This document shows, in pieces, positions 6,197 through 15,600 of a DNA stretch of 20,077 bases. The position numbers and the translations under genes are program-made. The notes below the pieces were generated by a model, which saw only the letters and a list, made by a program, of their open reading frames with translations, was not told the origin of the DNA and ran no database searches. The stretch is from the NCBI GenBank assembly GCA_040905885.1, contig JBBDQR010000145.1, forward strand, positions 1 to 20,077, given 5' to 3'. The DNA is from JACVRU01 sp040905885 (GTDB taxonomy: Bacteria; Actinomycetota; Thermoleophilia; Gaiellales; Gaiellaceae). The number at the start of each line of letters is the position of its first letter. Positions within the stretch are counted from its first letter, which is position 1.

Positions 6197-6248
6197 GAGA
6201 GGCGACGGCGCAGCTCGCACAGCGGCCGGCAGCCTATCGTGGCGGAAC

Positions 6249-6258
6249 NNNNNNNNNN
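6249..6258. other. assembly gap (10 N) next to a 16-C run
   Basis: Ten undetermined bases are followed by sixteen consecutive C (6259-6274), which would encode only glycine on the minus strand. The run is probably a low-quality read end at a scaffold join. The distance and content across this point are unknown, so the neighbourhood of the peroxiredoxin and the ligase is not proven. Confidence 0.95.
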
Positions 6259-7397
6259 CCCCCCCCCCCCCCCCGCGCCTCGGTCGCGTCCGCGAGCTCG
6301 CGCGCGACCTCGACGACGTCGCGGTTCGCGTTCCAGGTGCGCAGCTGGCGGTCGGCGCCGTTGCCGCGGGAGAGGATCTCCCGCACGCCCTCGAGCTCCC
6401 GCTCCGAGCCGAGCTCCTTCGCGTGCGGCTCGACGGCTCGGAGGGCGCGGCGGACGAGCTGGGCGGCGGGGACCCGGTTGCGCCGCCCCGTGGCGAGGTC
6501 CATCAGCGGCGCCTCGAGCCCGTAGCGGGCGGCGAGCCACTTGTTCTCCGTCGTCAGGATCCGGTGGTAGGAGGGGATCTCCTCGCCCCGGTCGTGCTGC
6601 TCGCAGTAGTACTTCGTCAGCGCCTGGCAGTAGGCGGTCAGCGCGACCGCGTCCTCGACCCGCGTGACGGCGTCGCAGACCCGGAACTCGACCGTGCCGA
6701 GCCGCGGGTGGAGGCGGATGTCCCACCAGATGTGCGTGTAGTCGGCGATGCAGCCGGTCTTCTCGAGCTGGCCGACGACGGCGGCGAAGTCGGAGTAGTC
6801 GCGGAAGCGCGGCGGCGGGCCCGAGCGCGAGAAGGCCGCGAAGACGGCGCTCCGCGTCGAGGCGAGCCCGGTCGGCTCGCCGCGCCAGAAGGGCGAGTTC
6901 GCCGACAGGGCGAGCAGCGGGGCGAGGTGGGGGAGGAGGCCGTTGACGACCTGGACCGCCTTCTCGGGGTCGTCGACGGCGACGTGGACGTGCAGGCCGA
7001 AGATCAGCTCGCGCCGGGCGATGTACTGGAGCTGGTCGACGAGGTTGCGGTAGCGGTCGCGGGCCGTGATGCGTTGCCGCTCGAAGAGCGAGAACGGGTG
7101 GGTGCCCGCCGAGCCGACCCGCAGGCCCTTCTCGCGGGCGGTCGTCGTGACGAAGCCGCGCAGCTGCCGCAGCTCGTCGAAGACGTCGGAGGCCGTGCGG
7201 CAGACCGGCGTGGCGATCTCGACCACCGACTGCATCAGCTCCGGCTTCACGCGCGCCTCGAACTCGTGCCCGGCCATCGCCCCGAGCACCGTGTCGATGT
7301 GCTGCACGAGGTCGAACGTCTCGCCGTCGAGCAGCATGTACTCCTCCTCGACTCCGAGCGTGTACGGGTCGCCCTGGCCGAAGCGATGCTCGAGCAC
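6259..7397 (-). CDS. glutamate-cysteine ligase family 2 (YbdK-type carboxylate-amine ligase), 3' end in gap
   Basis: The frame from GTG 7397 gives about 375 residues before it enters the C-run and gap, close to the usual family length, so only the extreme C-terminus is lost. A TTG at 7457 would add 20 residues but has no ribosome site; GTG 7397 has GAGGG upstream. Signature blocks: LGVEEEYML (14-22), KPELMQSVVEIATP, GTHPF, FGLHVHVAVDD, SANSPFW and WDIRLHP-LGTVEFRVCDA. The family joins carboxylates such as glutamate to an amine, classically cysteine, using ATP; the true substrate varies and is not determined here. In actinobacteria relatives supply gamma-glutamyl-cysteine for low-molecular-weight thiol metabolism. 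It is divergent from the serine hydrolase gene. Confidence 0.85.
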
Positions 7398-7485
7398 GCT
7401 CCCGCCCTCGGCGAAGTCGCCGCCGGTGATCGAGGCCGGGTAGATCTGCCGGTCCAAGGGCTCAAGTATCTACCCTGCGCCGCGC

Positions 7486-8295
7486 GTGGAAGCACTCGCC
7501 CAGATCGACGACTGGGGCGCCGAGCACGCGGCGGCCGCGCTCGTCCGCCCGGGTCGCGAGCCCGTCCTGCACGGCGACGCGGAGCACGTCTTCCGCTGGG
7601 CCTCGGTGACGAAGCTCCTCACCGCCTACGCGCTGCTGGTCGCGCTGGAGGAGGGAGTGGTCGACCTCGACGACCCGGCCGGGCCGCCCGGCTCGACCGT
7701 CCGCCACCTCGCCGCGCACGCCTCGGGGCTGCCCTTCGAGGGCGACGGCCCGCCGATCGCGCAGCCCGGGCAGCGCCGGATCTACTCGAATCCCGGCTTC
7801 GAGGCGCTCGCCGACGCGGTCGCGGCGGCCGCCGGGATGCCGTTCCGGGACTACCTCCGCGCGGCGGTCTGCGACCCGCTCGGCCTCGCGGGCGACCTGC
7901 GGGGCTCGCCCGCGGCGGAGTACTTCGGGCCGCCGGCCGACCTGGTCGCCTTCGCGCGGGAGCTGCTCGAGCCGCGGCTGATCGCCCAGGAGACGCTCGC
8001 CGAGGCGACGGATGTCGTCTTCCCGGGCCTCTCGGGCATGCTGCCGGGCTTCGGCCGCTGGGACCCGAACGACTGGGGGCTCGGCTTCGAGCTCAAGGAC
8101 GCCAAGCGGCCGCACTGGACGGGCGCCCGGAACTCCTCGCGGACCTTCGGCCACTTCGGCGGCAGCGGCACCTTCCTCTGGGTCGACCCGGAGCTGGACG
8201 CCGCGCTGGGCGTGCTCACCGACCGGGAGTTCGGGGACTGGGCGCTCGAGGCGTGGCCGCGCCTCTCGGACGCGGCGATCGCCGAGCTGTCGTAG
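7486..8295 (+). CDS. serine hydrolase of the beta-lactamase / class C family
   Basis: A 269-residue protein from GTG 7486. It has the three penicillin-binding motifs: SVTK (S40 nucleophile, K43), YSN (Y100-N102) and a HFGGSG block at about 223 in place of KTG. VRHLAAHASGLPFEG matches the LLxHxSGL segment of the family. No signal peptide is visible, so it is probably cytoplasmic and acts as an esterase or peptidase-like hydrolase, not a resistance enzyme; the substrate is unknown. At ~270 residues it is short for the family. A TACCCT box lies nine bases before the GTG with no Shine-Dalgarno, suggesting a leaderless transcript. A hairpin-rich spacer (8296-8500) follows. Confidence 0.85.
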   Translation: MEALAQIDDWGAEHAAAALVRPGREPVLHGDAEHVFRWASVTKLLTAYALLVALEEGVVDLDDPAGPPGSTVRHLAAHASGLPFEGDGPPIAQPGQRRIYSNPGFEALADAVAAAAGMPFRDYLRAAVCDPLGLAGDLRGSPAAEYFGPPADLVAFARELLEPRLIAQETLAEATDVVFPGLSGMLPGFGRWDPNDWGLGFELKDAKRPHWTGARNSSRTFGHFGGSGTFLWVDPELDAALGVLTDREFGDWALEAWPRLSDAAIAELS

Positions 8296-8365
8296 TGGTC
8301 TCCACCGCGAGCACGGCCCGCTCGGCCGGCTGCAAACCGTCGCATCTCGTCGTCCCTCAGCCCTT

Positions 8366-8394
8366 CCCCACGAAGTGCTCCGCACTTCGCGGGG
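8366..8394. repeat. hairpin, cgaagtgc-TCC-gcacttcg
   Basis: An 8-bp perfect stem with a TCC loop, extended past one mismatch by CCCC/GGGG. It lies 70 bp after the serine hydrolase stop and may act as a bidirectional terminator or an extragenic palindrome. No T-tract is present. Confidence 0.5.
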
Positions 8395-8411
8395 GCCCCG
8401 GGGGTCGCGCC

Positions 8412-8429
8412 CGTAGCCCTGAGGCTACG
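8412..8429. repeat. hairpin, cgtagcc-CTGA-ggctacg
   Basis: A perfect 7-bp stem with a 4-nt loop, directly after the previous hairpin. The two sit between a plus-strand and a minus-strand gene that converge, a position where terminators are expected. Confidence 0.45.
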
Positions 8430-8500
8430 AGCGCTCCCTGCGTCCTAGAGCTGCTCGGTTTTCGCGCGGCCGATCATGACCGTGCCCACGGCGGCGATCA

Positions 8501-8872
8501 CTAGTCGCTGAACAGCGGCCGCAGGAACTCGTCGAAGGTCTCGCGGTCGCAGCTCGCGACGACCGCCGGTGTCAGCGCGCGGACGGAGGCCGTGCGCGGG
8601 ATCTCCATCGCGAGCGCCACCTCGCCGAAGTAGTCGCCCGGCTGGAGCAGCCGGCGGGCGCCCATGTTCTCCTGGCTGACGGCGAGCATCCCGCCGAGGA
8701 CGACGTAGAACCGCTCGCCCGGCTCGCCCTCCCGGATCACCGCGGCGCCGGGCGCGAGCTGCTCGCGATCCATGCAGGCGGCGAGCTTCGTCAGCGTCTC
8801 GCCGGGCAGCTCGGCGAGCAGCCCGATCCGGGCGAGCTCGGCGACGGTAGCGGGCACGAAACGGGGGCTCAC
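8501..8872 (-). CDS. cyclic-nucleotide-binding domain protein
   Basis: A 123-residue, single-domain protein from GTG 8872. It carries the cNMP-binding beta-roll: GLLAELPGETLTKLA, PGAAVIREGEPGERFYVVLGG and the phosphate-binding cassette GDYFGEVALAMEIPRTASVRA (~78-98), with the FGE and R-T-A residues that contact cyclic nucleotide. It ends in a short C-helix (CDRETFDEFLRPLF) and has no HTH or catalytic domain. It is therefore a stand-alone sensor or adaptor, not a Crp-type regulator. The ligand is unknown. Its start is only 18 bp from the divergent NUDIX start; a later GTG at 8857 is an alternative. It converges on the serine hydrolase. Confidence 0.85.
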   Translation of the reverse strand: MSPRFVPATVAELARIGLLAELPGETLTKLAACMDREQLAPGAAVIREGEPGERFYVVLGGMLAVSQENMGARRLLQPGDYFGEVALAMEIPRTASVRALTPAVVASCDRETFDEFLRPLFSD

Positions 8873-8890
8873 GTTTGTATCGTGGCCGAA

Positions 8891-9418
8891 ATGGCCGGGC
8901 TCCACGACTGGAGATGGTGTCCGCGCTGCCGGGGCGAGCTCGAGCGCGGCGAGGGGAAGGTGACCTGCCCCGGCTGCGGGCTCGTCGAGTACGCGAGCTC
9001 GGAGCCGACCGCGAGCGCGATCGTGCGCGACGAGGCCGGTCGCCTGCTGCTCGCCCGCCGGGGCGCCGAGCCCCACCTCGGCAAGTGGGACCTGCCGGGC
9101 GGCTTCCTCGAGGAGGGCGAGCACCCGCTCGACGCGGTCAGGCGGGAGCTGCGCGAGGAGGGCGGCGTCGAGATCGAGCCGCTCGAGCTGGCCGCGATCG
9201 AGATGGACGTGTACGGCAGCGACGACGGCTCGCCCTGGACGCTCAACCTCTACTGGGAGGCGCGGATCGCCTCCGGCGACCCCCAGCCGGCGGACGACGT
9301 CAGCGAGCTCCGCTGGTTCGCGCCCGGCGAGCTGCCGGAGGACGACGAGATCGCCTTTCCCAACGTCGCCCGCGTGCTGGCGCGCTTTCGGGGTAGTCCG
9401 GACGCCACCGCAAGATGA
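8891..9418 (+). CDS. NUDIX hydrolase with N-terminal zinc ribbon
   Basis: A 175-residue protein from ATG 8891 (GTG 8882 also possible). Residues ~8-32 form a zinc ribbon (CPRC...CPGC), as in NudC-like enzymes. The NUDIX box GGFLEEGEHPLDAVRRELREEGG is complete, with the catalytic REL-x-EE glutamates that bind divalent metal. It hydrolyses a nucleoside diphosphate linked to another moiety; the NADH-pyrophosphatase SQPWPFPxS motif is absent, so the substrate is open. A TATCGT box lies seven bases upstream and there is no ribosome site, suggesting a leaderless mRNA. It is divergent from the cNMP-binding gene, and their promoters must overlap. Confidence 0.88.
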   Translation: MAGLHDWRWCPRCRGELERGEGKVTCPGCGLVEYASSEPTASAIVRDEAGRLLLARRGAEPHLGKWDLPGGFLEEGEHPLDAVRRELREEGGVEIEPLELAAIEMDVYGSDDGSPWTLNLYWEARIASGDPQPADDVSELRWFAPGELPEDDEIAFPNVARVLARFRGSPDATAR

Positions 9419-9457
9419 GCCGAACGGCCCATGGTGGTCGTCCGGTCGCGGCGGAAT

Positions 9458-9469
9458 CATTCCGGAATG
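9458..9469. promoter_or_regulatory. 12-bp palindrome over a start codon
   Basis: cattccggaatg is perfectly self-complementary and ends on the ATG of the small protein at 9467. The same CCGGAAT half-site recurs in the large hairpin at 6015-6062. It could be an operator, or chance. Confidence 0.3.
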
Positions 9470-9616
9470 GAAGAGAGGCGCCTCCACCAGATCCAGGACG
9501 AGCTGACGGACGGCTGGCTCGAGGACTGGGCGGGCGCGGGCGTCGCGGAGATCGAGGCGTATCTCGCGAAGCACGCCGCCTTCCTCTCCTACCTGGAGAC
9601 GCACGAAGCGGCTTAG
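9467..9616 (+). CDS. small hypothetical protein
   Basis: A 49-residue, acidic, probably helical protein (MEERRLHQIQDELTDGWLE, then WAGAGVAEIEAYLAKHAAF). An in-frame ATG at 9431 would give 61 residues, but the added part (VVVRSRRNHSG) looks non-coding, so I prefer ATG 9467. No known domain. The start codon overlaps a 12-bp palindrome (9458-9469). It follows the NUDIX gene by about 50 bp and may share its transcript. Confidence 0.5.
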   Translation: MEERRLHQIQDELTDGWLEDWAGAGVAEIEAYLAKHAAFLSYLETHEAA

Positions 9617-9626
9617 GTTTTCGCTC

Positions 9627-9648
9627 CGCCGGGAATAGCTGCCCGGCG
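9627..9648 (+). terminator. weak stem-loop after the small protein
   Basis: cgccggg (9627-9633) pairs with cccggcg (9642-9648) over an 8-nt loop, 11 bp past the stop at 9616. No T-run follows, so termination is uncertain. Confidence 0.3.
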
Positions 9649-9712
9649 TGAAGCTGAGCTATCGCGCGCGTCCGCGCCGGTCGCGTACCCCGAGAAAGAA
9701 GAGGCCCGAGGG

Positions 9713-10027
9713 CTAGGCCAGGCCGAGTGAGCGCTCGAGCGCCGACTTCGGCTGCGCGCCGATGGCGGCGGCCGCCGGCTCGCCGTCCTTGAAGAGGACG
9801 ATCGTCGGGATCGAGGCGATCCCGTAGCGCTGGGCGAGGCCTTGCTCCTCGTCGATGTTCACCTTGACGAGCCGGAGCTCGCTCCCGCGCTCCTCGGCGA
9901 TGCGGTCGAGCACGGGCGCGACCGCGTGGCACGGCCCGCACCACTCCGCCCAGAAGTCGACGATCACGGGCTTCTCGCTCTTGATGACTTCCTCGTCCCA
10001 GGTCTGCTCGGTCACTGCTGTCGCCAT
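9713..10027 (-). CDS. trxA: thioredoxin
   Basis: A 104-residue canonical thioredoxin: VIVDFWAEWCGPCHAVAPVLD with active-site WCGPC (C30, C33), and the cis-proline loop GIASIPTIVLFKDGEP. It is a cytoplasmic dithiol reductant for ribonucleotide reductase, peroxiredoxins and methionine sulfoxide reductases, recharged by thioredoxin reductase (not in the window). ATG 10027 is preceded by AAAGGG, a usable ribosome site. The gene is divergent from ileS with a 77-bp spacer. It lies about 3.8 kb from the cysteine-less peroxiredoxin, for which it could be a reductant; that link is inference. Confidence 0.93.
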   Translation of the reverse strand: MATAVTEQTWDEEVIKSEKPVIVDFWAEWCGPCHAVAPVLDRIAEERGSELRLVKVNIDEEQGLAQRYGIASIPTIVLFKDGEPAAAAIGAQPKSALERSLGLA

Positions 10028-10092
10028 GAATCCCTTTCGTCCGTCGGTTCCAAGACCTCTAAACGCTACGGGGGGGCCCGGACTTCCCGCTC

Positions 10093-10098
10093 TACAAT
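10093..10098 (+). promoter_or_regulatory. -10 box of ileS, leaderless type
   Basis: TACAAT is followed after six bases by the ATG of ileS at 10105. This places the expected transcription start on or next to the start codon. There is no Shine-Dalgarno and no clear -35. Confidence 0.5.
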
Positions 10099-10104
10099 CG
10101 CCGG

Positions 10105-13166
<3,062 letters not shown>

Positions 13167-13224
13167 CTAGGCTCCCTATCTGTATCGATCGGAGCCCTTG
13201 CGTTTACGGCGTTCGCCGGAGTCC

Positions 13225-13614
13225 TCACCAGAGGGTTCGCTGAGGGTCGAAGCGGAGCAGGCGCGCATCCTTCGTGACCAGGGGCGCGTCGTGTGCGCGG
13301 GCGGTGGCGTAGATGATCCGGTCGCCGGGATCGCCGTGGAAGCCCTTTCGCTCGAGCAGGGCTGCGGCGACGGCGATGTCGGCCGTCAGCGACAGCTCTT
13401 CGACCCTGTCCTGCGCGAGAGCCTGGCGCGCCCACTCCGCGGAATCTCGGTCCACGGTGATGCGGCCTCGCTCGGCGAGCACGACGAACTCGAAACAGCT
13501 GATCGTGGCCACGCCGATCCTCTCTGCCCCCGCGATCGTGTCCCGGGCGCTGCGCGACAGCTTCCGCGGGCTCTCAGTCCACCACACCCAGGCGTGGGTG
13601 TCGAGGACGATCAG
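13225..13614 (-). CDS. vapC: VapC family PIN-domain toxin with CTG start
   Basis: A 129-residue PIN ribonuclease. Acidic residues of the metal site: D5 in LDTHAWVWW, E42 in SCFEFVVLAERG, D95 and D98 in GDPGDRIIYATA, and D116 in TKDARLL. The DTHAWVWW start is typical of the subgroup paired with Phd/YefM-type antitoxins. No ATG, GTG or TTG lies near the true N-terminus. CTG at 13614 gives MIVLDTHAW, sits 9 nt after a perfect GGAGGT, and overlaps the antitoxin stop by four bases (CTGA). These features make CTG the probable start. It would cleave RNA when freed from VapB. It converges on ileS with a 58-bp spacer. Confidence 0.88.
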   Translation of the reverse strand: MIVLDTHAWVWWTESPRKLSRSARDTIAGAERIGVATISCFEFVVLAERGRITVDRDSAEWARQALAQDRVEELSLTADIAVAAALLERKGFHGDPGDRIIYATARAHDAPLVTKDARLLRFDPQRTLW

Positions 13615-13841
13615 AGCTTGTCGACCTCCCAGTCGTCCAAAGGCGCGATGAGCTCTTCGTCGCTGACGTTGTAGACGATGCTTCCGAGTAGCGACGGCGG
13701 CTCCTCGACAGGAAGAACACGGGCGACGGGCTTGCCGCGTTTCGTGACCACGATCTCTTCCCCCGTCGCCGCGACTCTGTCGAGGAGCGCCAGGCACTGG
13801 GCCTTGAACTTGCCCGCTGCGATCTCTCTGGCCACGTCCAT
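13611..13841 (-). CDS. vapB: VapB antitoxin, Phd/YefM family
   Basis: A 76-residue protein from ATG 13841 (an upstream ATG at 13880 would run through the operator-like repeats). MDVAREIAAGKFKAQCLALLDRV, then GEEIVVTKRGKPVARVLPVEE, is the classic Phd/YefM fold: an N-terminal DNA-binding part, the VTKRGKPVARV strand pair, and an acidic C-terminal tail (SDEELIAPLDDWEVDKL) that would wrap the toxin. It overlaps vapC by four bases, which enforces coupled synthesis. Tandem repeats over the start suggest autorepression. Confidence 0.87.
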   Translation of the reverse strand: MDVAREIAAGKFKAQCLALLDRVAATGEEIVVTKRGKPVARVLPVEEPPSLLGSIVYNVSDEELIAPLDDWEVDKL

Positions 13842-13862
13842 GGTCACAGTACCATAGTCACA
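13839..13862. promoter_or_regulatory. candidate vapBC operator
   Basis: Plus-strand catggtcaca (13839-13848) and catagtcaca (13853-13862) are direct repeats spaced 14 bp, with 9 of 10 bases matching. ATGGT/ACCAT also forms an inverted pair. The block covers the vapB start codon, and a TATGGT -10-like box lies on the minus strand, as expected for an autoregulated toxin-antitoxin promoter. Confidence 0.5.
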
Positions 13863-13905
13863 TCGGCCGGACCCTGACAAGATGCCGGATTCGGACCTGT
13901 CCCGG

Positions 13906-14412
13906 TTAGTCGCCGGAAACGAAGAAGATCCAGTCGCCGTCCGGCTCGATGCCGGCGCGCCAGCCGAGATAGCCGCCGCCCGGCACGAACGTCGCCGCGT
14001 CCGGCGGCAGCCGCCTCAGCAGCTCACGCTCGTAGTCCGTGATCTGCTCCTCGGTCTTGTCGTACGCGAACGGCCAGACGTAGATGCCGTGGCTGAGCGT
14101 GTACGGCAGCTCGAGGATCGCCGCCAGCGCGGCCAGCGGCTGCTCGCCGTTGGCCTCCAGCCGGCGCCAGTACGCCGCCGGCCCGCCCTCGACCGCGCCG
14201 CCGAACGTGTAGCTGAACGGATCGGCCGCTAGGGCAGCCACGGCGTCCGCGTCTCCGGACTCCGTCGCCTCCCGGATCGCCTGCCGCTTCGCCTCCACGG
14301 CCGCGGGCACGCCGACGGCCTCGGCGACCGTCACCGTCTCGGCAGCGCCCCCGCCGCACGCAGCGAGCGCGAGGAGGGCTAGGCCGACTGCGATTCCGCG
14401 AGCTCGAGCTCG
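13906..14412 (-). CDS. putative lipoprotein of unknown function, start unresolved
   Basis: About 165 residues. A basic n-region (RARARG), hydrophobic stretch and lipobox LLALAAC-GGG (Cys codon 14356-14358) mark a lipoprotein anchored outside the membrane. The mature part begins with a predicted helical segment (EAKRQAIREATESGDADAVAALA), then DPFSYTFGGAVEGGPAAYWRRLE, HGIYVWPFAYD and GWRAGIEPDGDWIFFVSGD. The size and layout recall SnoaL/NTF2-like folds, but I do not recognise a named family. No ATG, GTG or TTG lies in frame near the signal sequence; ATC at 14394 is the closest option. Possible causes are a non-standard start, or an indel where it overlaps the ispH end. It probably follows ispH on one transcript. 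Confidence 0.6.
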   Translation of the reverse strand, partial: RARARGIAVGLALLALAACGGGAAETVTVAEAVGVPAAVEAKRQAIREATESGDADAVAALAADPFSYTFGGAVEGGPAAYWRRLEANGEQPLAALAAILELPYTLSHGIYVWPFAYDKTEEQITDYERELLRRLPPDAATFVPGGGYLGWRAGIEPDGDWIFFVSGD

Positions 14413-15347
14413 CGCCGAAGCTCCACCGGCAGCCTGAACGTCACGTCCTCCTGGACGAGCTGGTACGGACTGATGTCGTCGATCCCCCGCTCCCGGAACC
14501 AGTCGCAGACGCGGACGACGAGCCTCTCCGGCGCCGAGGCTCCCGACGTGATCCCCACGATCCGGGGCCCGTCGAGCCACGCCTCGTCGATCTCGCTCTC
14601 GTCGTCGACGAGGTACGCCTCGACCCCGAGCGCCCGCGCCACCTCGACCAGCCGGTTGGAGTTGGACGAGTTCCGCGACCCGATCACGAGCAGCAGGTCG
14701 ATCTCGTGGAGCATCTCCTTCACCGCCCACTGCCGGTTGGAGGTCGCGTAACAGATGTCCTCCTTCTTGGGCGCGTAGATGTCGGGGAAGCGGCGGCGGA
14801 GGGCCGTGATCACGTGCTGCGTCTCGTCGACCGAGAGGGTCGTCTGCGTGATGTAGGCGAGCCGCGCCCCCTCCGGGACATCGAGCCGGTCCACGTCCTC
14901 GGCCGACTCGACGAGGATGATCGAGTCCGGCGCCTCGCCCATCGTCCCCTCGACCTCCTCGTGCCCCTCGTGGCCGATGAGGACGATCGTGTAGCCCTCG
15001 GCGGCGTAGCGCTTCGCCTGCGAGTGCACCTTGGTCACGAGCGGGCAGGTGGCGTCGATCTGCCGGTGGCCGCGCACCGTCGAGTTCGCGTACACGGAGG
15101 GCGCGACGCCGTGCGCGGAGAAGACGATCACCGAGCCGTCCGGCACCTCCTCCTCGCTGTCGACGAAGATCGCGCCGCGTTCCTCGAGGTCGCGGACGAC
15201 GTGGATGTTGTGGACGATCTGCTTGCGGACGTAGACCGGCGCGCCGTAGTGCTGGAGCGCCAGCTCGACGGTGTCCACCGCGCGCTCGACGCCGGCGCAA
15301 TATCCCCGAGGAGAAGCAAGCAGGACCTTCTCGACAGTAATTCCCAT
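14379..15347 (-). CDS. ispH: 4-hydroxy-3-methylbut-2-enyl diphosphate reductase
   Basis: A 322-residue IspH (LytB), the last enzyme of the MEP isoprenoid pathway. It reduces HMBPP to IPP and DMAPP using a [4Fe-4S] cluster. The three cluster cysteines are present: SPRGYCAGV (C17), DATCPLVTKVH (~100) and DICYATSNRQ (~198). Further substrate-pocket motifs: VHNIHVV, FSAHGV, GHEGHEEVEG, TQTTLSVDET and GSRNSSNSNRL. ATG 15347 has no Shine-Dalgarno; a TAAGCT box lies seven bases upstream, suggesting leaderless translation. The upstream region holds two unusual hairpins. Its 3' end overlaps the lipoprotein signal sequence. Confidence 0.96.
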   Translation of the reverse strand: MGITVEKVLLASPRGYCAGVERAVDTVELALQHYGAPVYVRKQIVHNIHVVRDLEERGAIFVDSEEEVPDGSVIVFSAHGVAPSVYANSTVRGHRQIDATCPLVTKVHSQAKRYAAEGYTIVLIGHEGHEEVEGTMGEAPDSIILVESAEDVDRLDVPEGARLAYITQTTLSVDETQHVITALRRRFPDIYAPKKEDICYATSNRQWAVKEMLHEIDLLLVIGSRNSSNSNRLVEVARALGVEAYLVDDESEIDEAWLDGPRIVGITSGASAPERLVVRVCDWFRERGIDDISPYQLVQEDVTFRLPVELRRELELAESQSA

Positions 15348-15402
15348 TGGGAGGAGCTTAGCCTTGGGACGGCAAAGCTGGCCGCCGCCTGCCTTAGTAA
15401 GA

Positions 15403-15438
15403 AGGCCTGCCGCTCGGGGGGGTCGGCGCGGCAGGCCT
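15403..15438. repeat. 36-nt hairpin, 11-bp perfect stem
   Basis: aggcctgccgc (15403-15413) pairs with gcggcaggcct (15428-15438) over a 14-nt loop. Read on the minus strand it is followed by TCTTACTA, so it may act as a terminator or attenuator before ispH. Confidence 0.55.
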
Positions 15439-15451
15439 CCTCAGATTGCTC

Positions 15452-15487
15452 ACCGCCGCCGCAAGGCCAGGTTCGCGCGGCGGCGGT
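15452..15487. repeat. 36-nt hairpin, 11-bp perfect stem
   Basis: accgccgccgc (15452-15462) pairs with gcggcggcggt (15477-15487) over a 14-nt loop. It has the same geometry as the hairpin 13 bp away but a different sequence. A third small stem (catcgcc/ggcgatg, 15491-15508) follows. Confidence 0.55.
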
Positions 15488-15600
15488 TCGCATCGCCCAG
15501 TGGCGATGACGTTAGTGCCGGTTGACTACCGGATCAATAGGCCGCCCGGCCCATCTTTGCAAGCCGCGCGAACGCAGGTTTCTCCGCGCATTTCCCTATC

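Larger units (their letters stand above)
5939..6248. other. palindrome-rich interval without a convincing gene
   Basis: About 310 bp between the peroxiredoxin start and the assembly gap. I see no supported coding sequence: the minus-strand frame ending at TAG 5948-5950 is open but arginine-rich and unrecognisable. The stretch contains a 14-bp inverted repeat (6015-6062) and a 7-bp GC hairpin (6180-6196), typical of intergenic repeat or terminator DNA. Confidence 0.5.

Noticed and set aside
5970..8504. Long plus-strand frame running through the N gap
   Set aside because: It is antisense to the GCS2 ligase, crosses undetermined bases and has no domain.
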